NCBI RefSeq assembly: GCF_001282685.1
Contig: NZ_LN875035.1
Location: 2,794,411 to 2,858,410, forward strand
From: Niameybacter massiliensis
GTDB lineage: Bacteria > Bacillota > Clostridia > Lachnospirales > Cellulosilyticaceae
Length of the DNA stretch: 64,000 nucleotides
Direction: 5' to 3'
The notes under the pieces were generated by a model. It was not told where the DNA came from and made no database searches. It was given only the letters and a program-made list of their open reading frames with translations. A program made the position numbers and the translations under genes. Of the stretch, positions 28,749 through 37,393 are shown piece after piece. Within the stretch, counting starts at the first letter, position 1. Each line of letters begins with the position of its first letter.

Positions 28749-29696
28749 TTATCTCACAATAATATAAGCCATATATGCTACATAAGTTGCTACAAGAATG
28801 CCACCTTCAACTTTATTAATACGTTTACTCATAGCAAAGAAGTAAGTTACAACTGTAATAACAATCATAATAAACATATCTGTAAAGATTGCACCACCCA
28901 GTTCAATTGGATTAATCGTTGCAGATACTCCTAAAATAAGGAAGACATTGAATATACAAGAACCAATAACGTTACCTAATGCAATATCACTTTCACCTTT
29001 TCTTGCCGCTACAATAGATGTAACAAGTTCAGGTAATGATGTTCCTACTGCAATAATTGTAAGACCTACTAATGTTTCACTCATTCCCCATGCAAGAGCA
29101 ATATTGGTTGCACTATCTACAACAATATCTCCACCAATAACAATCCCTGCAATACCACCTAATGAAAATACAATGCCTTTCCAAAGAGGCATGCCTTCTA
29201 TTTCTTCTTCCTCTTCACCATTTGCTCTAGCTTGAAGAGCAACTTCAATTAAATAGTACATAAAAATACCAAAGAAGATGAGTAACATGATTCCATCTGT
29301 ACGAGATAATATATTAGCTGATCCACTTCCTAATACTGTATCTATTGCCATAATGAATAATGCTATTCCAGCAAGAATTGTAAATGGGAATTCTTTAACT
29401 AAAATAGACTTTTTAACAACTAAAGGACAAATCATAGCGGATACCCCAACTACCATTAAAACGTTAAAGATGTTTGATCCAACTACGTTCCCAACAGCAA
29501 TACCGTTTTGTCCTTTCATAGCTGATGTAATACTTACTGCAAGCTCTGGAGCACTTGTTCCAAAAGCTACAATTGTTAAACCGATAATAAGTGCAGGTAC
29601 TTTTAATGTTTTAGCAATAGAAGATGCACCATCTACGAAGAAATCAGCACCTTTAATTAAAAGTACAAAACCAATTAATAATAAAATATAATCCAT
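28749..29696 (-). CDS. CaCA-family cation antiporter (annotated Ca2+/Na+ type), likely Mn2+ exporter
   Basis: 315 residues, about ten helices, two inverted alpha repeats with the family signatures FGTSAPELAVS and VGTSLPELVTS and paired GNVVGSNIFN / GNVIGSCIFN blocks. The YrbG-like branch usually exchanges Ca2+ for Na+ or H+. Here the gene follows a yybP-ykoY riboswitch that turns genes on when Mn2+ is high, which implies a role in Mn2+ export. The family assignment is seen; the Mn2+ role is inference from the riboswitch. RBS GGAGGG just upstream. Confidence 0.92.
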   Translation of the reverse strand: MDYILLLIGFVLLIKGADFFVDGASSIAKTLKVPALIIGLTIVAFGTSAPELAVSITSAMKGQNGIAVGNVVGSNIFNVLMVVGVSAMICPLVVKKSILVKEFPFTILAGIALFIMAIDTVLGSGSANILSRTDGIMLLIFFGIFMYYLIEVALQARANGEEEEEIEGMPLWKGIVFSLGGIAGIVIGGDIVVDSATNIALAWGMSETLVGLTIIAVGTSLPELVTSIVAARKGESDIALGNVIGSCIFNVFLILGVSATINPIELGGAIFTDMFIMIVITVVTYFFAMSKRINKVEGGILVATYVAYMAYIIVR

Positions 29697-29735
29697 CGCC
29701 TTATCCCTCCTGTTTCCTCTTTAAGTCAAGTAGCA

Positions 29736-29790
29736 TAAAAAAACCTTCAGAATAATAGGTAGCACAAAGCTAGCTTATTATTCTGAAGGT
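29736..29790 (-). terminator. Riboswitch-controlled terminator upstream of the antiporter
   Basis: 15-bp perfect stem (29743-29757 with 29776-29790, ACCTTCAGAATAATA and complement), followed on the minus strand by seven U. The upstream arm shares GACCTTC with the 3' side of the aptamer P1 helix, so aptamer and terminator exclude each other. Confidence 0.9.
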
Positions 29791-29890
29791 CTTGCATCAA
29801 GATCGTTCTTGTTAATTAACCGAGTACCAACTTGGTACTGTCATGACGACTAATTATCACTATAAATAGTGTAGCTACTCCCCTTCAAGG
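29785..29890 (-). promoter_or_regulatory. yybP-ykoY (Mn2+) riboswitch aptamer
   Basis: On the minus strand the leader reads GAAGGGGAGTAGC at the 5' side and GCAAGACCTTC at the 3' side, the two most conserved boxes of the yybP-ykoY family; between them lie GTCGTCATGAC and further hairpins. GAAGG and CCTTC close P1. The class is known to bind Mn2+ and release terminators or ribosome sites of Mn exporters. Here Mn2+ binding would hold CCTTC in P1 and prevent the terminator, switching the antiporter on. Confidence 0.9.
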
Positions 29891-29912
29891 TGTATAAAGT
29901 TGTCTACACGTT

Positions 29913-29940
29913 ATTATAGCATATTTTCTTGGTTTCGCAA
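29913..29940 (-). promoter_or_regulatory. Promoter of the riboswitch-antiporter unit
   Basis: On the minus strand TTGCGA (29935-29940), 16-bp spacer ending in an extended TGC, then TATAAT (29913-29918). Transcription would start near 29906, just before the aptamer. Confidence 0.65.
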
Positions 29941-29956
29941 TATTAATCCTTTCGCA

Positions 29957-30925
29957 TTATTGAATCTTGGCACCAATTGCTGTTGCAATATCTTCTAACA
30001 TAAGTTGTGTAGAAGTAAATCCACCACCTGATAAATACCATGGCTCAGGACTTAAGTATACAATTTGTCCTTTTTCATAAGCTTGTGTCTTTTTGACAAG
30101 TTCATTTTCAATAATTTCTTTAGCAGGTGTTGCATCGCCCATAATGGCTCCTCTATCAAGGACAAATAAGAATTCTGGGTTTTTCTCTAAAATATATTCA
30201 AATGAAATCGTTTGTCCATGTGTTGCATCTTCTAATGTTGTATCAACATTGCCAAATCCTAAATCATTAATGAATGAGAAACGTGAGTTGTTTCCATATG
30301 CATTAACTGATCCATCATTTACAAGTGTAATAAGAGCATTTGCATCTTCTTCTTTTACCTTTTCAGCTACAATAGCCATATTTTCTTCTAATGCTTGTAA
30401 TTTTACTTCAACTTCTTTTTCTACACCAAAAAGTTCACCAACAAGTGTCATGTTATCTCTAAATGAATTAATGTACTGTGTATTGTCTATTGCCATAGAA
30501 ATAGTAGGTGCAATCTCACTTAATTTTTCATATAAACTTGCTTGTCTACCACCAATGATAATAAGGTCTGGTTGTACGCCATAGATTTTTTCCATATCTG
30601 GTTCTTTTACTGAACCTACATTTACAATATCTTCTGTGTTAAAACCTTCAAGATATGATGTTAAACTATCTGTTGGGACTGCTGCAACAACTTCTTCTAA
30701 TCCAAGTTCTTGAAGTGCATCTAAAATACCAAGTTCAAATACAACAACTTTTTTAGGATTTTTAGCTACAGGAGTTTCTCCTAAAGTATGTGTTACTGTT
30801 AAAATTTCAGCTTCATCTCCTGCTCCTTCTACTGAGGCTGTGCCTCCCATACCTTTTAATGCTACAAATCCTGCTATTATAAGGAGAATAATACCTCCTA
30901 CAATTATCCCTACTTTTTTATTCAT
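29957..30925 (-). CDS. Siderophore-binding protein of an iron ABC importer (YclQ/FatB-like)
   Basis: 322 residues. The N-terminal hydrophobic stretch (VGIIVGGIILLIIAGFVAL) has no lipobox Cys, so it is a membrane-anchored rather than lipid-anchored binding protein. The mature part carries the type III fold pattern (PKKVVVFELGILDALQELGL, PDLIIIGGRQASLYEKL). Closest family: YclQ/FatB/CeuE catecholate or petrobactin-type siderophore receptors. Last gene of a four-gene iron operon with Fur-like boxes at its head. Confidence 0.9.
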   Translation of the reverse strand: MNKKVGIIVGGIILLIIAGFVALKGMGGTASVEGAGDEAEILTVTHTLGETPVAKNPKKVVVFELGILDALQELGLEEVVAAVPTDSLTSYLEGFNTEDIVNVGSVKEPDMEKIYGVQPDLIIIGGRQASLYEKLSEIAPTISMAIDNTQYINSFRDNMTLVGELFGVEKEVEVKLQALEENMAIVAEKVKEEDANALITLVNDGSVNAYGNNSRFSFINDLGFGNVDTTLEDATHGQTISFEYILEKNPEFLFVLDRGAIMGDATPAKEIIENELVKKTQAYEKGQIVYLSPEPWYLSGGGFTSTQLMLEDIATAIGAKIQ

Positions 30926-30952
30926 TCTAAATCCCTCTTTTCTTTCTTTTTA

Positions 30953-31705
30953 TTAATAATACACACAGATGTTTTGTCCATTCAGACTATGAATGTCAAA
31001 ATTCATCTCATAAATTTCTTCTAAAACTTGTTTTTTGATAATTTCTTCTGTTTTACCTGCTGCTGCTACACGACCTTTTTTAAAAGCAACAATATAATCA
31101 GAATAGCAAGAAGCAAAGTTTATATCATGCATAACGATAATCACGGTCTTACCTAACTCATGAGCTAACTTTCTAATGACTTGCATCATTTTTACTGAAT
31201 GGTGCATATCCAGATTATTAAGAGGTTCGTCTAATAAAACATATTCTGTATCTTGGGCAATAACCATTGCAATATAAGCACGTTGTCTTTGGCCCCCACT
31301 TAATTCATCTAAATATTTATGTTCTATATCTGTAAGCTCCATATAATGAATTGCCTCATCTATTTGCTTTTCATCTTCTGGTGTCAAACGACCTGCAGAA
31401 TGTGGGAATCTCCCAAAGCTTACGAGTTCTCGAATAGTGAGCTTAAGGTGATGATGATTAGATTGCTTAAGTATAGCTAACTTTTTCGCTAAGTCGTTGC
31501 TCTTATAGGCTTCTAGTGCTTGTCCATCTAACATAACTTCACCATTATCTCTAGCAATGAGTCTTGTAATCATTCCAAGCACTGTACTTTTACCAGCTCC
31601 GTTAGGGCCAATAAAGGATGTTACTTGACCTTTTGGGATAGTTACAGAGACCTCTTCTACTACTGTTTGTTTGCCGTATTTTTTTATGAGGTTTAATATT
31701 TTCAT
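30953..31705 (-). CDS. Siderophore ABC transporter ATP-binding protein (YclP/FatE-like)
   Basis: 250 residues: Walker A GPNGAGKST, signature ELSGGQRQRAYIAM, Walker B YVLLDEPLNNLD, switch His in VMHDINFAS. FecE/FepC branch, with YclP-like features. The start overlaps the upstream permease stop by 4 bases, so translation is coupled. Supplies energy to the two permeases encoded just upstream. Confidence 0.94.
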   Translation of the reverse strand: MKILNLIKKYGKQTVVEEVSVTIPKGQVTSFIGPNGAGKSTVLGMITRLIARDNGEVMLDGQALEAYKSNDLAKKLAILKQSNHHHLKLTIRELVSFGRFPHSAGRLTPEDEKQIDEAIHYMELTDIEHKYLDELSGGQRQRAYIAMVIAQDTEYVLLDEPLNNLDMHHSVKMMQVIRKLAHELGKTVIIVMHDINFASCYSDYIVAFKKGRVAAAGKTEEIIKKQVLEEIYEMNFDIHSLNGQNICVYY

Positions 31706-32655
31706 GTTTGTTTACTCTCCTTCAATAAAAGGTAGATAAAGTACAGACCACCTATTAAATTCACAACTACACTTAAAGTTGTTGTAAAGCCTAATACTTG
31801 TTCAACAATCAACTGCCCATAAAGTAAGGTAATACCGCCAAGCATCATTGAACCTAGTATTAAATAACTATGTTTATACGTCTTTAAAATTTGTCTTGCC
31901 ACATTTACAACTAATAGCCCAAGGAAAGTAATCGGTCCAATTAAAGCGGTTGAAATGGAGATAAGGATAGTAACAACCACTATTAATTTTTTCACAATCC
32001 TATCATAATCAACCCCTAAGTTAATTGCATGGTCTCTTCCTAATGTCATAACATCTAAGTATTTTAAGTCATCCCATACAAACGGAATGAGTAAAAGCAT
32101 AATAATAATTGCTATAGTAAGAATAGATGTATGTATGTTATTAAAACTGGCAAATAAATTATTTTGCAAAGCTAAAAATTCATTTGGATCAATTACACGT
32201 TGCATAAAGGATGATAGGCTTCCAAACAAAGTTCCAAAGATCATCCCCACAAGAAGTAAGAACATGACATCGCCTTTACCTCTTTCAAAAAGCACTTTAT
32301 ATAGTGCAACTGAAGCAAAGATCATAGCAGTTAAAGCAATCATAAAATTATATTGTTTGTTAACAATAAGTGGACTAGTTGAACCTAGTACAAAAACGAT
32401 AAAGGTTTGAACTAATACATAAAGGGAATCTAGCCCTAATATACTTGGTGTTAAAATATGATTATTACTGATGGTTTGAAACACTACTGTTGCACCACCT
32501 ATACAAAAGGCACTAAGTAGCATTGCAAATACTTTAGGAATACGATTTTTCATGGCATAGTCAAAATATGACCATTCCACTCCCACAAAGAGGAATAATA
32601 CAATGCCAACGATGAGTAACCCTGTGAGCCAACCTATTTTACGTTTAGCTTGCAT
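31702..32655 (-). CDS. Siderophore ABC transporter permease (YclO/FatC-like)
   Basis: 317 residues, about nine to ten helices, FecCD family (GLDSLYVLVQTFIVF, then VDYDRIVKKLIVVVTILISI and GPITFLGLLVVNVARQI). Forms a heterodimer with the permease encoded before it; the two genes overlap by 11 bases. Confidence 0.93.
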   Translation of the reverse strand: MQAKRKIGWLTGLLIVGIVLFLFVGVEWSYFDYAMKNRIPKVFAMLLSAFCIGGATVVFQTISNNHILTPSILGLDSLYVLVQTFIVFVLGSTSPLIVNKQYNFMIALTAMIFASVALYKVLFERGKGDVMFLLLVGMIFGTLFGSLSSFMQRVIDPNEFLALQNNLFASFNNIHTSILTIAIIIMLLLIPFVWDDLKYLDVMTLGRDHAINLGVDYDRIVKKLIVVVTILISISTALIGPITFLGLLVVNVARQILKTYKHSYLILGSMMLGGITLLYGQLIVEQVLGFTTTLSVVVNLIGGLYFIYLLLKESKQT

Positions 32656-33565
32656 AGTTTTTCCTCCTTAAAATTAAATATAAAAAGATAACGCTTCCCA
32701 CTACACCTACTGTAAGTCCTATTGAAATCTCATAAGGATAAATCACAATACGCCCTACTATATCACAAGCAAGTAAAAATACTGCTCCAATTAATGCTGT
32801 ATCAATAAGCGTTCCTTTTATACGATCACCTTTATAAAGCGAAACAATATTAGGAACAATAAGTCCTATAAAAGGAATGCTTCCAACTGTAATAACAACA
32901 CTTGCTGTTACCAGTGCTACAACACCTAATCCCATATATAAAATACGGTTATAGTTCACCCCTAAGTTGGTTGCAAAGTCTTCACCCATACCAGCAATAT
33001 TAAAATGATTTGCATAGATGAATGCAATCATTACAAGTGGTATACAAAGATAAAGCATCTCATAGTTTCCTTTTAAAATCATAGAAAAATCACCTTGCAT
33101 CCAAGCGCTTACATTTTGCATAATGTCATACTTATAAGCAATAAAAGTGGTAATAGATCCAATAATATTCCCAAACATAATCCCTACTAATGGAACAAAC
33201 ACTACATTTTTGAAGGTTATTTTACGAATAATAACCATAAATGTTACTGTACCAACAAGTGAAAAAATAAATGCCATCCCTGTTTTAAAAGCTATTGTTG
33301 CACCTGGTATCATAACCATTGCAATAACTATTCCTAACTGTGCAGCATCTATTGTCGCACCAGTTGTAGGTGATACAAATTTGTTGCGACTTAATTGTTG
33401 CATGATAAGTCCACTAATACTCATTCCCACTCCTGCCATAATCAAACTCACAAGACGTGGCAAACGACTAATAATGAATACATCTGTGTTTAAACTGGTA
33501 GCACCAATCAAAAGTGATGCTAAAGATAATGTAATCATAAGTATAATTAATAGAAAACGTTTCAT
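32645..33565 (-). CDS. Siderophore ABC transporter permease (YclN/FatD-like)
   Basis: 306 residues, FecCD family: RLPRLVSLIMAGVGMSISG near the N-terminus, the LGVNYNRILYMGL segment and GSIPFIGLIVPNIV. First gene of the iron operon, transcribed from the promoter at 33613-33642 that is overlapped by a Fur-like palindrome. Confidence 0.93.
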   Translation of the reverse strand: MKRFLLIILMITLSLASLLIGATSLNTDVFIISRLPRLVSLIMAGVGMSISGLIMQQLSRNKFVSPTTGATIDAAQLGIVIAMVMIPGATIAFKTGMAFIFSLVGTVTFMVIIRKITFKNVVFVPLVGIMFGNIIGSITTFIAYKYDIMQNVSAWMQGDFSMILKGNYEMLYLCIPLVMIAFIYANHFNIAGMGEDFATNLGVNYNRILYMGLGVVALVTASVVITVGSIPFIGLIVPNIVSLYKGDRIKGTLIDTALIGAVFLLACDIVGRIVIYPYEISIGLTVGVVGSVIFLYLILRRKNYAS

Positions 33566-33612
33566 TATTTTGTTCCGTCTCTTTCGATATTGATAATTCT
33601 TTTCACTTAGTG

Positions 33613-33668
33613 AGTATACACTTAGTTGATAACTATTGTCAATAAATTTTTAAGAATAATTATCATTT
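33613..33668 (-). promoter_or_regulatory. Iron-operon promoter overlapped by two Fur-like boxes
   Basis: Minus-strand promoter TTGACA (33637-33642), 18-bp spacer, TATACT (33613-33618). The palindrome TTGATAACTATTGTCAA (33626-33642) covers the -35, and AAGAATAATTATCATTT (33652-33668) lies just upstream; both resemble the Fur consensus GATAATNATTATC. Iron-dependent repression of the siderophore importer is the inference. Confidence 0.6.
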
Positions 33669-33755
33669 ACAGCTTTGCTTGCAATTTTTTTCTTGTTTTT
33701 GTATTCTAAAATCAAAAGTTTTACTTAAAATTAAAGCCTAAATTTGAGGTGAATG

Positions 33756-34547
33756 ATGAAACATTATTTAATTGGAGATGTGGCAAAGCTCCTACCTATA
33801 AGTAAAGATACGCTACGCTATTATGATAAATTAGGGCTTGTGAGTCCAAAAAAGTCTACACAAAATAATTATCGTTACTATACAAAGGAAGACCTTCTTA
33901 CACTGACTTATGTTCTCGTTTTAAAGGATCTAGAATTACCATTAGAAGAAATCAAATTACTCATATGTAATAATTCTCTAGAAAGTTTCAAGCAGCTTCT
34001 AGAAAGACAAGAACAAATTATAGACTTACGTCTTGCAAAGTTACAACATCTAAAATCTAAGCTACACTATTTCAAAGAAGATATTGAAAAGGTACCTCAG
34101 CATTTTAGAAAAATCGATTGTATTATGAGCCCTTCTTTTGTTTATAAGACCCTATCTTCAGAGTTTGACCCTAATTATTCGAATATTATGACTGAAATGG
34201 AAGAGGCCCCTTATATTAAGGCCCCTGTATTTTCTGCTCTTATTTCAAAAGATACCTTTTCTACTAACAATCAATTTGACTTATTAGTTGTAAGCGGTCT
34301 TGCTGATGAACAAAGATTTTATCACTATCCTAAAAACTATAGTTATCTCAAGCCCACTTTATGTCTTCGTACAATTTTAACTATTGGTGAAACCATTTTA
34401 GAAGAAGATTTTGAACTTATTCGTAACTATTTAGAAAAGCATGAACTGACTCTAAACGGTGATATTCTTGCTCGTTGTATTGCCTTTGAGCATCATGATG
34501 AATTACCTGTTGAATACTATGAAGTTTTCATTCCCATTAAAAATTAG
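33756..34547 (+). CDS. MerR-family transcriptional regulator
   Basis: 263 residues. Winged helix at residues about 3-70 (IGDVAKLLPISKDTLRYYDK, then YRYYTKEDLLTLTYV), a coiled-coil dimer helix (about 80-115), and a C-terminal ligand-binding-type domain of GyrI/BmrR-like size (about 130-260). No Cys cluster typical of metal sensors. GAGGTG gives better spacing to this ATG than to the one three bases earlier. Divergent from the iron operon and upstream of a MATE exporter, which it may activate in response to a drug-like ligand; a terminator lies between them. Confidence 0.88.
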   Translation: MKHYLIGDVAKLLPISKDTLRYYDKLGLVSPKKSTQNNYRYYTKEDLLTLTYVLVLKDLELPLEEIKLLICNNSLESFKQLLERQEQIIDLRLAKLQHLKSKLHYFKEDIEKVPQHFRKIDCIMSPSFVYKTLSSEFDPNYSNIMTEMEEAPYIKAPVFSALISKDTFSTNNQFDLLVVSGLADEQRFYHYPKNYSYLKPTLCLRTILTIGETILEEDFELIRNYLEKHELTLNGDILARCIAFEHHDELPVEYYEVFIPIKN

Positions 34548-34552
34548 CAAAA

Positions 34553-34587
34553 AAACCTTGACCTTAGACTTACTCCAAGGTTTATTC
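34553..34587 (+). terminator. Intrinsic terminator of the merR gene
   Basis: Stem AAACCTTG (34553-34560) / CAAGGTTT (34576-34583) with a 15-nt loop and a T-rich tail; separates the regulator from the MATE gene. Confidence 0.65.
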
Positions 34588-34626
34588 TATTAAGATGAGC
34601 AAAATTTTTTAAAAGGGGGTTATCAG

Positions 34627-35967
34627 ATGGATCATACTTTAGAACTTGGAACCGAACGCATCGGGAAACTCTTCTTGAAATATTCAATTCCTAGTATTAT
34701 TGCTATGCTTTTCTTCTCTATATACATAGTGATGGATGGCATTTTCGTAGGGCAAGCAGTAGGGCCTAGTGCCTTAGCTGCTATTAATATAGCTATGCCA
34801 TTTTTCAGTGTAGCCATGGCTATTAGTATTATGGTTTCTGCTGGTGCAAATACTATTGTTGCTATTGAACTGGGTCAAGGGCATGCAGATAAAGCTTGCA
34901 AAACTTTTAGTTTAGCTTTTTATACATTAATGGCTTTATCTATTACCGTTTCACTCATTACAATTATTTTCTTAGAACCTATTTGCCGTGCCTTAGGTGC
35001 AACAGATGAACTTATGCCTATGGTTAAAGAATACCTGGTTATTCTTTGTATCTTTGTTCCTGTATTTACAGGTGGTGGCTTACTTGCAAACGGTATTCGT
35101 AATATGGGTAAACCTAATTATTCTATGTTTTGTAATGTTATTGGTTCTGTCTTAAATATTGTATTTGACTATGTATTTGTTATGGTACTTGGCATGGGAG
35201 TCTTTGGTGCTGCATTTGCATCAGGACTGGCTTTTATGGTTTCATTCCTACTTGCTTTCTTCCCATATTTCAAGAAATCTAACATTCTTCATTTCACTAA
35301 ATGTACAATAGATATTAAGAAAATTGGACGTTTCTTCTATAATGGTTCTTCCGAGGCATTAACAGAAGTTGCCGTTGCTTTTTCAACTTATATTTTCAAT
35401 ATTGTACTTTTAAAACAAATAGGTGAAGTAGGTGTCTCTGCTTTTTCTATTATCACTTATGTAACATCATTAGTTGTTGCACTTCTTCTAGGAATTGCAA
35501 CAGGTATTGCACCGATTACAGGCTATAACTATGGTGCTAACAATAGTGAGAGAATTATTGCACTGAATCGTTTAGCCTTTAAGGTTATGCTCGTTATTGG
35601 AATTATTTGTACAGGTGGACTCTTCTTATTTGGAAAACCACTTATTTTACTCTTTGCACCAAATGATCCTGAGCTTATTGAGATGACTGTATGGGCTACT
35701 AAACTTTATGGTTTAGCCTTCCTCATCAACGGTATCAACATTTTAGGTTCTGCATACTTTACTGCACTAGAAGATGCCAAAACATCCGCTCTTATCTCTT
35801 TCCTTAGAGGAATGGCTTTCATTATCGTAGGTATTGTCTTCCTTCCTTCTATACTAGGAGAAGCAGGTATTTGGCTTACAGTATTCTTTAGTGAAGCAGT
35901 TACTTTAGTCTACACCTTATACCTCTTTAGACGATCATTTAAACAACTTCAAACTGAAGAATCTTAA
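34627..35967 (+). CDS. MATE-family multidrug efflux transporter
   Basis: 446 residues, 12 helices in two matching halves. Typical segments: FSIYIVMDGIFVGQAVGPSA, NIAMPF, GNGIRNMGKPNYSM-like LLANGIRNMGKPNYSM, and in the second half GIATGIAPITGYNYGANNSE. Belongs to the MepA-like subgroup of Na+- or H+-driven exporters. AAAGGGGG serves the ATG. A strong terminator follows. A second MATE gene, more distantly related, is at 55.4 kb. Confidence 0.93.
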   Translation: MDHTLELGTERIGKLFLKYSIPSIIAMLFFSIYIVMDGIFVGQAVGPSALAAINIAMPFFSVAMAISIMVSAGANTIVAIELGQGHADKACKTFSLAFYTLMALSITVSLITIIFLEPICRALGATDELMPMVKEYLVILCIFVPVFTGGGLLANGIRNMGKPNYSMFCNVIGSVLNIVFDYVFVMVLGMGVFGAAFASGLAFMVSFLLAFFPYFKKSNILHFTKCTIDIKKIGRFFYNGSSEALTEVAVAFSTYIFNIVLLKQIGEVGVSAFSIITYVTSLVVALLLGIATGIAPITGYNYGANNSERIIALNRLAFKVMLVIGIICTGGLFLFGKPLILLFAPNDPELIEMTVWATKLYGLAFLINGINILGSAYFTALEDAKTSALISFLRGMAFIIVGIVFLPSILGEAGIWLTVFFSEAVTLVYTLYLFRRSFKQLQTEES

Positions 35968-35983
35968 ATCACTTGATTCACAT

Positions 35984-36026
35984 AAAAACTAGGGATATTG
36001 CCTAATGCAATATCCCTAGTTTTTTA
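35984..36026 (+). terminator. Strong intrinsic terminator of the MATE gene
   Basis: 17-bp perfect stem AAAAACTAGGGATATTG (35984-36000) / CAATATCCCTAGTTTTT (36008-36024), 7-nt loop, U run. Confidence 0.9.
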
Positions 36027-36133
36027 TTCTATCTATGCCTTTTCACCAAAATCTAAATTTAAATTTGACTATCATCTAAATTTATTTTATACTCATCACA
36101 TAATATTAGATATTCATCTAAAGGAGTGTTTTT

Positions 36134-37381
36134 ATGAACATCAATAATTCTTACAAAGCATTAAAAGGTGAAAAGGAATATTGGAAACTTTTCATCGCAC
36201 ATAATATTAGCCGTTTCGGAGATTCTGTAGATGCCATTGCATTTAGCTGGATGGCCTATGAAATTACAGGTTCTGCTAGCTGGTTAGCTATTATCATGGG
36301 GATTAATGCTATCCCTACTATTCTTTTTCAGCCACTCGCTGGTGCACTTGTTGAACGCATCAACAAAAAAATGCTTATGGTTCTTACAGACTTTGGTCGT
36401 GGTTTACTCGTTCTTCTCATTGCTATGCTTTTCTTATTTGGAGAACTCTCCCCTTGGACCCTTGCCATATGTACTTTCTTAATGTCAACTTTAGAAGCCT
36501 TTGGCTTACCTGCAAGTATGGCAATCTACCCTAAAATTATTTCTAAAGAGAAGTACACCGTTGCCACTTCTTTGAATCAGTCGGCATCCCAAGTCTCTCA
36601 AATTATTGGTATGGCGTTAGCTGGTGTCATCATTGGCTTTGGGGGAACTAGCGGTGCTCTCGTTGTAGATGCTATTACCTTCTTCTTATCAGGTCTTATT
36701 CTTTGCTTCTTAAAAACGAAAAACGATGTAGATACTTCTAATAAAAGTACAATTAACTTTTCAAGCTATAAGAAAGACTTCCAAGAAGGGCTTACATATT
36801 TTAAAGGTCATAAGCTTATCCTCATTATCTGCGCTATTGGGAGCTTTATGAATGTTGTTATCTTCCCCATTGGATCTTTACAAGCTGCCTATATCAATGA
36901 AAGTCTACAACTAGATGCTATTGCTCTCTCGGTAGCAAGTATTTCTTTAACCGTTGGTATGACAATGTGCTCTTATTTGTATCCTTTTATTAGTAATAAA
37001 GTTAAACGTTATAAGCTTTTTCTTTTCTCTTGGTTTATTATGATGATTTTATTTGTTGGACTTTTTATTAATGGACCACATCTTCCACTTTGGCTTATTT
37101 GGGGACTCTTAATCCTTCTTCTTTTCCTCGTTGGATGTTGCTGCTCTCTTATTAGCTTAGCGGTTAATGTATCTTTTATGGAACATGTTGAAGAAAACTA
37201 TTTAGCACGTATTGGCTCTTTATTTAACAGTATGGTTATGCTAGCAACGCCTATTGGGTCATTCATTTTTGCAGGCATGGCAAAAGTGATGCATGTTAAT
37301 CAAATCTTTCTATTTACTGGATTATTTGGTATGATACTCTTTATTATAATGTGTTTAAACAAAACTATAAGAGAATTATAA
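36134..37381 (+). CDS. Major facilitator superfamily exporter
   Basis: 415 residues, about 12 helices. The N-terminus (FIAHNISRFGDSVDAIAFSW) and QPLAGALVERINKKMLMVLTD segment place it in the MFS_3/macrolide-exporter-like group (Mef/EntS style). AAGGAG precedes the start. The next gene, three bases downstream, encodes an ArsR-type regulator, so the pair likely forms an autoregulated efflux unit. Substrate unknown. Confidence 0.9.
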   Translation: MNINNSYKALKGEKEYWKLFIAHNISRFGDSVDAIAFSWMAYEITGSASWLAIIMGINAIPTILFQPLAGALVERINKKMLMVLTDFGRGLLVLLIAMLFLFGELSPWTLAICTFLMSTLEAFGLPASMAIYPKIISKEKYTVATSLNQSASQVSQIIGMALAGVIIGFGGTSGALVVDAITFFLSGLILCFLKTKNDVDTSNKSTINFSSYKKDFQEGLTYFKGHKLILIICAIGSFMNVVIFPIGSLQAAYINESLQLDAIALSVASISLTVGMTMCSYLYPFISNKVKRYKLFLFSWFIMMILFVGLFINGPHLPLWLIWGLLILLLFLVGCCCSLISLAVNVSFMEHVEENYLARIGSLFNSMVMLATPIGSFIFAGMAKVMHVNQIFLFTGLFGMILFIIMCLNKTIREL

Positions 37382-37393
37382 GAGGTGACATCA

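Noticed and set aside
29736-29890. Alternative identification of the antiporter leader as a T-box or SAM riboswitch
   Set aside because: No GGTGG T-box sequence and no SAM-I core; the GGGGAGTAGC and GCAAGACCTTC boxes are specific for yybP-ykoY.
30093-30584. Long antisense open frames, e.g. opposite the siderophore-binding protein, the antiporter and other genes
   Set aside because: They lie wholly inside well-supported genes on the other strand, lack ribosome sites and show no protein family features.
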